A stretch of 57,563 bases of DNA from contig CAJUAH010000017.1 in assembly GCA_910584375.1 (NCBI GenBank), positions 1 through 57,563 on the forward strand. Direction: 5' to 3'. Under the pieces are notes generated by a model. That model ran no database searches. It was not told the DNA's origin and worked only from the letters and a program-made list of their open reading frames with translations. A program made the translations under genes and the position numbers. Source of the DNA: an uncultured Acetatifactor sp. (GTDB lineage: Bacteria; Bacillota; Clostridia; Lachnospirales; Lachnospiraceae). Within the stretch, counting starts at the first letter, position 1. Every line of letters begins with the position of its first letter. Shown here one piece after another: positions 32,600-40,012 of the stretch.

Positions 32600-32625
32600 C
32601 GATCGGAAAAGCGAACTCAATTTTA
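32600..32625 (-). promoter_or_regulatory. SigD-like promoter of the hemerythrin-receiver gene
   Basis: On the reverse strand: TAAA (32625-32622), 15-base gap, CCGATCG (32606-32600). The -10 box matches the first five bases of the consensus CCGATAT. Transcription would start near 32593, giving a short leader with GGGAGG as ribosome binding site. Confidence 0.55.
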
Positions 32626-32733
32626 TCAATGGATATTATAACACCTTTTCTATTGTTTGCCTATCCATATTTTGAAAATAAATGCGGCAACAAAATGGGT
32701 GAAAAAAACCACAATAATTTTTCATATAGTATA

Positions 32734-32762
32734 TTGCAATGGATAATAGCTTGTGATATACT
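32734..32762 (+). promoter_or_regulatory. SigA-type promoter of the second ABC pair
   Basis: TTGCAA (32734-32739), 17-base spacer, TATACT (32757-32762), about 50 bases before ATG 32816. Confidence 0.65.
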
Positions 32763-32815
32763 AAACCCTGTGAAAAGTGAGAACGGAACCGGGCAATACG
32801 GAAAAGAGGAGAAGT

Positions 32816-34663
32816 ATGGAAGAGCAAGTCAAGCAAGAGCAGAAAGAGCAGAAAGAGCAGAAAGAGCAGAAATACAGGACCTGGCCCGTGGTCAGGCGGC
32901 TGGTGCGGGAGATGAGGCAGGCGGACGGCAGACAGGCAGGACGGGTGGCCGCCTATACGGTCTGTTCGGGCCTGTATCCTTTTTTGGCGATACTGCTGCC
33001 CAAGTTGGCCATCGGTATACTGGAGAGGGAGGGGGCGGACGCCATGAAACGGCTGCTCCCGGTGCTGGGAGTATACTTTCTGGCGGCGGCGCTGCTGGGA
33101 TACGCGGCCAGACGGATAGAGAGTATGATCTGGTCAAAAAACATGCGCAGACGGATTTTTTATGTGGTGGAAATGGGTGATAAGCTCACCGGCATGGACT
33201 ACCAATATGTGGAGGACGCCGCTTTCTGGGAGAGAAACGAGAAAGCCATGAAGGCGGGCAGCAATAATGTGGAGGGTATCGAGGGGGTATCCAACAAGCT
33301 CTGCATACTGCCCGGGGCGCTGGTGTCTCTGGTGGGTATGGTTATTATGGCGGCGGGATTAAGCCCGCTGATCCTGCTGGCTCTGCTGGCTCATGTGGCC
33401 GTGACCATGTGGGTATCCCGGTCGGACCATCTATACCGCTACGCCCACAGGGAGGAGGAGGCCAGAGACTATCGGAGAATTAAGTATTACTGCAACACTA
33501 CCCATGATTTCTCTTTTGGCAAGGACATCCGCATCTACAATTTCCGGGAACGTATACTGGCCAACTACCAGGCGGAGATCCGAAACCTGAAAGATCTGGC
33601 GGCCCGTATAGCCCGGCATCGCTATCTGGTGGGACTGGCAGGAATCGGCACTTTGCTGATGACCAATATCCTGATGTACGGCATTTTAATCTGTCAGACC
33701 GTGAACGGTATGCCCATCAGTTCCTTTACCATGTACGTGGCTTTGATCAATACGCTGATGGCAGCCATGCTGGCATTTGGGGAGGATATTACTTTCATCC
33801 AAAACCAATGCCAGTATGTGGGAGAATATTTCCGGCTGGTGGATGAGCGTCTGGAGGAGGAGGGCAAGGAGGAAATCCATCTGGAAGATACGCTGGAGAT
33901 CGTCTTTGACCATGTGGATTTCCGCTATCCGGGCAGCGAAACCTATATCTACAAGGACCTGAATTTTACGATTCACAAGGGGGAGAGGCTGGCCATCGTG
34001 GGAGTCAACGGCGCGGGGAAATCTACTCTGGTGAAACTGATGACAGGGCTGTTTTCCCCCACGGCGGGCCACATCTATATCAATGGCATAGATATAGAGA
34101 GATTCCGCAAAAAAGATTTGTACCGGCTGTATTCCGCGGTATTTCAGGATGTGAACGTGCTGGCCTTCCCCATCCGGGAAAATGTGACCGGGGGCGGAGA
34201 GGCGGACGACGCCCGGGTGATTCAGGCTCTGGAAAAGGCGGGGTTGTGGCAGAAAGTAAAGGAGACGCCGGGAGGGCTGGACCAGATGATGCTCAAGATC
34301 ATAGACGAGAACGGCACGGATTTCTCCGGAGGGCAGAGGCAGAAACTGTCCATTGCCAGAGGCTTGTACAAGGACGCTCCCATGGTCATCATGGATGAGC
34401 CCACGGCCTCGTTGGACGCTCTGGCGGAGGCGGAGATCTATGAGAATTTTTCCGATATGGTGAAGGGTAAGACGGCGGTTTATATCTCCCACCGTCTGGC
34501 AAGCACCAAGTTCTGCGACAGGATCGCGCTCTTTGACAGAGACGGCCTGAAGGAGTACGGCAGCCATGAGGAGTTGATGGCTCTGCAGGGGGAGTACTAC
34601 AGGATGTTTACAATACAGGGGAAATACTATCAGCAAACTCCGGGAGAGGAGGCGTTGTCATGA
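32816..34663 (+). CDS. ABC transporter, membrane-ATPase fusion (615 aa)
   Basis: Half-transporter with an unusual Gln/Glu/Lys-rich N-terminal tail (about 1-20), six membrane helices (about 40-340) and an ATPase domain: Walker A GVNGAGKST (about 396-404), signature FSGGQ, and Walker B with catalytic Glu (VIMDEPTASLD). ATG 32816 is chosen because GAGGAG lies 5 bases upstream; an in-frame ATG at 32777 has no such site. It overlaps the next ABC gene by 4 bp, so they should form one heterodimer. Both ATPase sites look canonical, unlike the pair at 3.8-7.3 kb. Substrate unknown; an exported peptide or lipid is plausible. Confidence 0.87.
   Translation: MEEQVKQEQKEQKEQKEQKYRTWPVVRRLVREMRQADGRQAGRVAAYTVCSGLYPFLAILLPKLAIGILEREGADAMKRLLPVLGVYFLAAALLGYAARRIESMIWSKNMRRRIFYVVEMGDKLTGMDYQYVEDAAFWERNEKAMKAGSNNVEGIEGVSNKLCILPGALVSLVGMVIMAAGLSPLILLALLAHVAVTMWVSRSDHLYRYAHREEEARDYRRIKYYCNTTHDFSFGKDIRIYNFRERILANYQAEIRNLKDLAARIARHRYLVGLAGIGTLLMTNILMYGILICQTVNGMPISSFTMYVALINTLMAAMLAFGEDITFIQNQCQYVGEYFRLVDERLEEEGKEEIHLEDTLEIVFDHVDFRYPGSETYIYKDLNFTIHKGERLAIVGVNGAGKSTLVKLMTGLFSPTAGHIYINGIDIERFRKKDLYRLYSAVFQDVNVLAFPIRENVTGGGEADDARVIQALEKAGLWQKVKETPGGLDQMMLKIIDENGTDFSGGQRQKLSIARGLYKDAPMVIMDEPTASLDALAEAEIYENFSDMVKGKTAVYISHRLASTKFCDRIALFDRDGLKEYGSHEELMALQGEYYRMFTIQGKYYQQTPGEEALS
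32835..32870 (+). repeat. Four in-frame copies of a 9-bp repeat
   Basis: Four perfect tandem copies of AAGAGCAGA at the 5' end of the ABC gene, coding for a Gln-Lys-Glu repeat. Slippage would change the tail by three residues at a time without breaking the frame. Confidence 0.9.
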
Positions 34664-36429
34664 AAAAGTTACTGTTTTTTTGCAGACTTGCCTGGAAGGA
34701 ATCTCCGTCCTACATTCTGTTGCTGGCAATACAGGCTTTGGCGGCGGCAGGCAAGCTGTGGATTAATGTGATTTTGCCCAAGTTCCTGGTGGAAGAGCTG
34801 GTGGGAGGGAAGGATGCGGGAACGCTCTGCATGTTGGGCGGCCTGATCGTACTGAACAATGTGGGTATGGCCTGGCTGGAAAAGCTGCTGGCGCGTTTTC
34901 TGGAGGTAAAGAAGACCTATGTGCGCCAGGCCATGAGGCGGCAGATGGCGGAGAAGATCATGCATCTGGAGTATGCCTGTCTGGAGGACCCCTATTATCT
35001 GGATCTGAAAGAGAGAGCGGCCTTCGCCATCAGCAATCAGGACGCCATCGCCCAGTTGATCCAGTGCATTTCCGGCGTGTTTTCAGGGGCATTGACTCTG
35101 GCGGGGTTGGTAGCGATCCTGGCGACGCTGGGACCGGTGCTGCTGATCGTGCTGAGTCTGAGCATCGGCGTAATGCTGCTGCTGGCCCGCAAGATGTCAA
35201 AATTCACTGTGTTTATCTCCCAGGAGATCGTGCCCATCAACCGCAAATTCAGCTATTATCTGGATCTGCAGACGGAAAAGCAATACCAGAAGGATATACG
35301 GCTCTACGATATGGGCGGGATGATCACGGAGCGGGCGGCTCAGTTTACCCGCGATACCTGCGATCTCTTTGACAGGATGAATGAGCAGAGCGGCAAGACG
35401 AAGGGGGCTACCGGGGTACTCAACGATTTTGTGGCGGTGTTCTGTTATGCCTATGTGGGGCTGCGCACCCTGTCGGATGCTTTTGGCAGGCGGCTTTCGC
35501 TGGGGGATCTGACCATGTATGTGTCCGCGGCGTCCCAGTTTACCGCAACGGTAGTGACGCTTGGACAGAATGCGGTGGGTCTGCTGGAGGTCATGTCTTT
35601 TCTGGAGCCTTACATGGAGTTTATGGGGCTTGCGGAGGAGACGGCCGGGGAGGGGGAAGAACCCTTTGACGGCCCGGTGGAAACGCTGGAGTTCTCCCAT
35701 GTGACGTTCACCTATCCCAAGGCGGAGAAACCGGTATTATCGGATATCTCCTTTCGGATTCACAGGGGGGAGAAGATATCCATCGTAGGTCTCAACGGCG
35801 CGGGAAAGTCCACTCTGGTGAAACTGATCTGCCGTATGTACCGGGCGGACAGCGGGGAAATACGGGTCAACGGCAGGAACATCCGCGACTATGACTATCT
35901 CTCCTATATGGGAGCCATCTCCGCGGTGTTTCAGGACTACAGGCTCTTCAATTTCACCGTTGCCGAGAATATTTCCTGTGCGGAGCGGGGAGACGAGAGG
36001 GAGATAGACCGACTGATCGACGAGGTGGGTCTGCGGGACAAGATAGACGAGCTGCCCCGGGGTATCTACAGTCGTTTCGGCAAGGAATATGATGAAGAAG
36101 GCATAGAGATGTCCGGCGGACAGGCGCAGAAGATCGCCATTGCCAGAGCATTGTACAAAAAGGCGTCCATGGTGGTACTGGATGAGCCTGCCAGCGCCTT
36201 GGACCCCATAGCCGAGACCGAGATCTATGAGAAATTCAACGGCCTGGTGGCGGATAAGACCGCCATCTATATCAGCCACCGCATGTCTTCCTCGGTGTTC
36301 TGCGACAGGATTCTGATTCTGGACGGCGGCAGGGTGGCGGACTTTGATACCCATGAAAATCTGCTGCGTAAGACGGACAGTCTGTATTATAAGCTGTTTC
36401 ATTCTCAGGCGGAGAATTACAGGATATGA
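34660..36429 (+). CDS. ABC transporter, membrane-ATPase fusion, partner subunit (589 aa)
   Basis: Second half of the exporter. The membrane domain spans about 1-320. The ATPase domain has Walker A GLNGAGKST (about 380-388), signature MSGGQ and an intact catalytic Glu (VVLDEPASALD), followed by the switch His in ISHR. It starts at ATGA overlapping the previous stop, with GGGAGAGGAGG upstream. Sequence similarity between the two partners is visible in the ATPase domains (both have NGAGKSTLVKL), so they arose by an old duplication. Confidence 0.87.
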   Translation: MKKLLFFCRLAWKESPSYILLLAIQALAAAGKLWINVILPKFLVEELVGGKDAGTLCMLGGLIVLNNVGMAWLEKLLARFLEVKKTYVRQAMRRQMAEKIMHLEYACLEDPYYLDLKERAAFAISNQDAIAQLIQCISGVFSGALTLAGLVAILATLGPVLLIVLSLSIGVMLLLARKMSKFTVFISQEIVPINRKFSYYLDLQTEKQYQKDIRLYDMGGMITERAAQFTRDTCDLFDRMNEQSGKTKGATGVLNDFVAVFCYAYVGLRTLSDAFGRRLSLGDLTMYVSAASQFTATVVTLGQNAVGLLEVMSFLEPYMEFMGLAEETAGEGEEPFDGPVETLEFSHVTFTYPKAEKPVLSDISFRIHRGEKISIVGLNGAGKSTLVKLICRMYRADSGEIRVNGRNIRDYDYLSYMGAISAVFQDYRLFNFTVAENISCAERGDEREIDRLIDEVGLRDKIDELPRGIYSRFGKEYDEEGIEMSGGQAQKIAIARALYKKASMVVLDEPASALDPIAETEIYEKFNGLVADKTAIYISHRMSSSVFCDRILILDGGRVADFDTHENLLRKTDSLYYKLFHSQAENYRI

Positions 36430-36445
36430 ATAGGATAAAAACAGG

Positions 36446-36474
36446 TTGATAATATCGGTACAAACCTCTACAAT
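36446..36474 (+). promoter_or_regulatory. SigA-type promoter of the cysteine desulfidase gene
   Basis: TTGATA (36446-36451), 17-base spacer, TACAAT (36469-36474); the gene starts at 36537, so the leader is about 55 bases. Confidence 0.65.
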
Positions 36475-36536
36475 GGGAGTAGATATCTTTCCGGGTGAAA
36501 GGTATGATTTCCATATGAGACGGGGAGGAAGTACGG

Positions 36537-37961
36537 ATGGATAAAGGTCTGGTGGAGAACTATACAGCGCTGCTCAGGGAGGAGCTCATACCGGCCATGG
36601 GCTGTACGGAGCCCATAGCCCTGGCCTATGGGGCGGCTATTGCCCGCCGGGTACTGGGGCGTCTGCCGGAGCGTACCGGGGTTAAAGTGAGCGGCAATAT
36701 CATCAAGAACGTAAAGAGCGTTATCGTCCCCCACACCGGGGGTATGCGGGGAATCGAGGCGGCAGTGGCCGCGGGACTGGCAGCCGGTGTGGCGGAGGAC
36801 GGACTGGAGGTGCTGTCCAATATCTCCAAAGAGCAGGTGGGGGATATTCAGGCATATTATGACAGTCTGAAACTTCACAATGGGAACGGCCCGGAGGGCG
36901 GAGCCGCGCAAAGGCCGGGTATTACGGTGGAGCAGTCTCTGTCGGACCGGGTTTTTGAGATCGATCTGACGGCGGAGGCGGCAGGGCATACCGCCCGGGT
37001 GTGGATCACGGACCATCATACGCATGTGGCCTGTGTCAGCAGGGACGGGGAAGTACTCTACCCGGCGGCGGGAGATGCGCATTGCCAGGGTATTGCGCCG
37101 GGCAGGAACGGAGAGGGACAGCCGGGCGGGGACAGGGAAACCGGTTCCGGGGGAATCCGGCCCGCGCAAACCGGGGCGGACAGGAGTCTGCTCACGATAG
37201 AGGGGATCGTGGAATATGCCGAAACGGCGGATCTGGAGCCTGTAAAAGATTTGCTGGACCGGCAGATCGACTATAACACGGCCATTGCCAGAGAAGGTCT
37301 GACGGGAAAATACGGTGCGGGCATCGGCAGAGTGCTGATGCTCTCCTACGGAGACAGTGTCAGCAACCGGGCCAAGGCCTGGGCCGCGGCGGGTTCCGAC
37401 GCCCGGATGAACGGCTGTGAACTGCCGGTGGTGATCAATTCAGGCAGCGGAAACCAGGGGTTGACAGCGTCCCTGCCGGTCATCGTTTATGCAAGAGAGC
37501 TGGGGGTATCTCAGGAAACCCTGTACCGCGCGCTGCTGGTGTCCAATCTGGTGACGATCCATCTAAAGGCGGGGATAGGCTGTCTGTCCGCCTACTGTGG
37601 GGCTACCAGCGCCGGATGCGGCGCCGGGGCGGGAGTCACTTATCTGTATGGGGGACGTTTTAAGGAGATTGCCCACACGGTGGTCAATGCCGTTGCCATC
37701 AACTCCGGTGTGGTATGCGACGGCGCCAAAGCCAGTTGCGCGGCCAAGATCGCCTCCGCTGTGGAGGCGGGATTGCTGGGGATGCAGATGTATATGCATG
37801 GAAGACAGTTTCTGGGAGGCGACGGTATCGTGACCAAGGGGGTGGAGGCCACGATACGCAATGTGTCCGAGCTGGCAAGGGAAGGCATGCGGGAAACGGA
37901 CAGGGAGATCCTGCGGATCATGCTGGAATGCTCCGGCGGCTCCAATGCCTGCGCGGACTGA
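36537..37961 (+). CDS. CyuA/YhaM family L-cysteine desulfidase (474 aa)
   Basis: Breaks down L-cysteine to pyruvate, ammonia and sulfide using an iron-sulfur cluster; the family is related to bacterial L-serine dehydratases. Visible features: MGCTEPIALAYG (about 21-32), NIIKNVKSVIVP, and the cluster cysteines in CLSAYCGATSAGCGAG (about 349-364). A low-complexity, GC-rich insert of about 30 residues (about 188-218, rich in Gly, Arg and Glu) breaks the family alignment and looks like a surface loop. GGGGAGGAAG precedes ATG 36537. The gene is monocistronic, between its own promoter and a convergent GGDEF gene. Confidence 0.87.
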   Translation: MDKGLVENYTALLREELIPAMGCTEPIALAYGAAIARRVLGRLPERTGVKVSGNIIKNVKSVIVPHTGGMRGIEAAVAAGLAAGVAEDGLEVLSNISKEQVGDIQAYYDSLKLHNGNGPEGGAAQRPGITVEQSLSDRVFEIDLTAEAAGHTARVWITDHHTHVACVSRDGEVLYPAAGDAHCQGIAPGRNGEGQPGGDRETGSGGIRPAQTGADRSLLTIEGIVEYAETADLEPVKDLLDRQIDYNTAIAREGLTGKYGAGIGRVLMLSYGDSVSNRAKAWAAAGSDARMNGCELPVVINSGSGNQGLTASLPVIVYARELGVSQETLYRALLVSNLVTIHLKAGIGCLSAYCGATSAGCGAGAGVTYLYGGRFKEIAHTVVNAVAINSGVVCDGAKASCAAKIASAVEAGLLGMQMYMHGRQFLGGDGIVTKGVEATIRNVSELAREGMRETDREILRIMLECSGGSNACAD

Positions 37962-37965
37962 CCTC

Positions 37966-39771
37966 CTACCTTTTTCGCGCTTTCTTGATCTCATACATGC
38001 GGTGATCCGCCTCCTGTACCAACTGCTCCAGACTGCTCTCCATGTCCTCGCTCCAGACATGGCCCATGCTGGCTGTCAGGGGAAAGGGCATACGGTGGAT
38101 CTCGCTGTACTGGGCAAGCCACAACTGCATCCTGGCCTCCAGGGACAGGAGAGCGGCCTCGTCCGTATAGGGACCTACCGCCAGAAACTCATCGCCGCCC
38201 ATGCGCACCTTGATGGGAGCCTGGGGCAGTACCGTTTCCATGGCCTCGGCCACGCCTTTGATGGCCAGATCGCCCATGGCGTGCCCATATTGATCGTTAA
38301 AAGTCTTCAGCTTATCCACATCCAGGAAGATCATATAGATACGTCCCTGCTGCTGCCGGAAGTATTTTTGCGCCAGGTCTTCATAGCCGAAACGGTTATA
38401 CAGACCGGTCAACTGATCCCGGATGTACAGCTGCTGTAGCTGCAGATTCATCTGTCGCAGCTTTTCCTGCTGCCACATCAGGGACATGGCCGTGGAGAGA
38501 TTGTCTATAAATTTCCTGTGTTTATCGTATAAAAGCAGATTTTTGTCGTAGGGTACTATACAATATCCCAGATTCTCGGACTGGAAATGCAGAGGGGAAA
38601 ACAGCAGGATCTGATACTTCCCGTCAGCGCTCCAGGCATCCGGGATCAGCGAAGTAACATTGTCCGGTCCGCGGTTGGTGTAGAGCTGGCCGACGTGCCG
38701 GGAATCGGCGGCGGAGTCCAAATCAGGCTGCAAATATACGGCCAGAGCGGGCAATTCCAATGTCTCACAGCACTGGTTCAGCGCGTCGGGCAGCAGGGGG
38801 CCTATACTGGAGCTGCAGAGCAGTTGTTGTATGTGCAGATGCAGTTCATTGAGATGCTCGGTGATCTTTTTTTCCTGGTACATGTATTGCAGGATGCGTC
38901 CGTAATCGTGATTGTTGCTGCCGCAGCCGCAACTTTCGTTGTATACACAGTACCCTTCCGTATAATATTTTTCCTCCTGGCAGCGGCCTTCGATCATATC
39001 CAGCAGCCTGCCCACACTCTCATATCCCAGTTCGATCCAGCCCCGGTTCACACTGGTGATGGAAGGGGAGTATATCTGGCCTTCCTCCACATTGTCAAAA
39101 CCGCTGATGCGAAAATCCGAAGGGGCGTAATACCCGTCTCTCTGAGCGGCCACACAGTATCCCAGAGCCATATTGTCGTTGGCGCACAGTACGGCGTCCG
39201 GCAGATGCAGTCCCTTTTCTTTCCAGCGCATATAAGCGTTCTCGCCGTCGGAATGGAGGAAACTGCAGTGTATTATGCGCTGCGGATCAGGCGTGATCCC
39301 GTGGTCGGTGAGGCAGTCGAGGAAACCGGCACAGCGACTCTGATTCTCCTCATTGAACTCAGGGCCTCCCAGATAATTCAGTGTCCTGCATCCGTGATTC
39401 TCTACCATATGTTTCGTTATCTGGTAAAACATGCTGTAGTTATCGATCCCTATACAGGGCTGTTTCATATACTGTTGGTCGATGCTCAGAATCCTGCGTC
39501 CGTGCTGCAGGTAGGAGGCGATGGTGTCGTCGATATAGGGCGTATCGCCCACGCTGTTGATAGCCACCAGGATACCGTCGTATTCCTGAGGATCGGGCAG
39601 ACGGAAAATGCTCTGTTCCATCTGTCCGTATACAGAGTGTTCCGTCACATGGTAGGCGTTGAATATATGCAGATGAATGTCTGTTCCCCTGATGCGTTTT
39701 CGGATTCCCTGAATCAGACTGTCAATGTATATAATGTTCCAGGTGCTGGTTATCATCAGGATTTTTCTCAT
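37966..39771 (-). CDS. Intracellular binding-protein-fold sensor with GGDEF domain (601 aa)
   Basis: The N-terminal about 290 residues look like a LacI/periplasmic-binding-protein fold (MRKILMITSTWN, GILVAINSVGD, LCANDNMALGYC, ISGFDNVEEG), but without an HTH, signal peptide or membrane segment, so sensing should be cytoplasmic. A cysteine-containing linker (CGCG, about 284-287) and a helical region lead to a GGDEF domain (about 435-595): DQLTGLYNRFGYEDL, LDVDKLKTFNDQYGHAMGD and MGGDEF are all intact, so it should make cyclic-di-GMP. It has the same architecture as the broken gene at 25349-26808. The ligand, perhaps a sugar, is unknown. Confidence 0.85.
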   Translation of the reverse strand: MRKILMITSTWNIIYIDSLIQGIRKRIRGTDIHLHIFNAYHVTEHSVYGQMEQSIFRLPDPQEYDGILVAINSVGDTPYIDDTIASYLQHGRRILSIDQQYMKQPCIGIDNYSMFYQITKHMVENHGCRTLNYLGGPEFNEENQSRCAGFLDCLTDHGITPDPQRIIHCSFLHSDGENAYMRWKEKGLHLPDAVLCANDNMALGYCVAAQRDGYYAPSDFRISGFDNVEEGQIYSPSITSVNRGWIELGYESVGRLLDMIEGRCQEEKYYTEGYCVYNESCGCGSNNHDYGRILQYMYQEKKITEHLNELHLHIQQLLCSSSIGPLLPDALNQCCETLELPALAVYLQPDLDSAADSRHVGQLYTNRGPDNVTSLIPDAWSADGKYQILLFSPLHFQSENLGYCIVPYDKNLLLYDKHRKFIDNLSTAMSLMWQQEKLRQMNLQLQQLYIRDQLTGLYNRFGYEDLAQKYFRQQQGRIYMIFLDVDKLKTFNDQYGHAMGDLAIKGVAEAMETVLPQAPIKVRMGGDEFLAVGPYTDEAALLSLEARMQLWLAQYSEIHRMPFPLTASMGHVWSEDMESSLEQLVQEADHRMYEIKKARKR

Positions 39772-39872
39772 GATCGGCCTCCTCGACTTCCCTAATTACA
39801 AATATTATAGCATCTGTGAATGCGCAGGACAAGGACAGGTTGAAAATATATATGAAATAGAGATATATTACA

Positions 39873-39901
39873 TTGACAACGGGCATTTTCTGCATCATAG
39901 T
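39873..39901 (+). promoter_or_regulatory. Promoter candidate upstream of the DUF2264 gene
   Basis: TTGACA (39873-39878), 17-base spacer, CATAGT (39896-39901). The -35 box is perfect and the -10 box weak. The palindrome at 39912-39923 lies where transcription would start. Confidence 0.5.
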
Positions 39902-39911
39902 TAGGAATAAA

Positions 39912-39923
39912 GACCGTACGGTC
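39912..39923. promoter_or_regulatory. 12-bp perfect palindrome, likely operator
   Basis: GACCGTACGGTC, a perfect 12-base palindrome, 10 bases downstream of the -10 box. Its place at the start of transcription fits a repressor operator; the cognate regulator is not evident nearby. Confidence 0.55.
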
Positions 39924-40012
39924 AAAATATCGGTGTAAAATATGGTAAGCCGGGCCCGGGATTTGCAGGCAGCTGCAGGGAGCGCATGTGAATCGGGAAA
40001 AAGGAGAGGATT

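Noticed and set aside
36452..36458. Reverse-strand CCGATAT near 36455 as a SigD promoter
   Set aside because: There is no TAAA at 15-17 bases, and the site is part of a good SigA-type promoter on the other strand.
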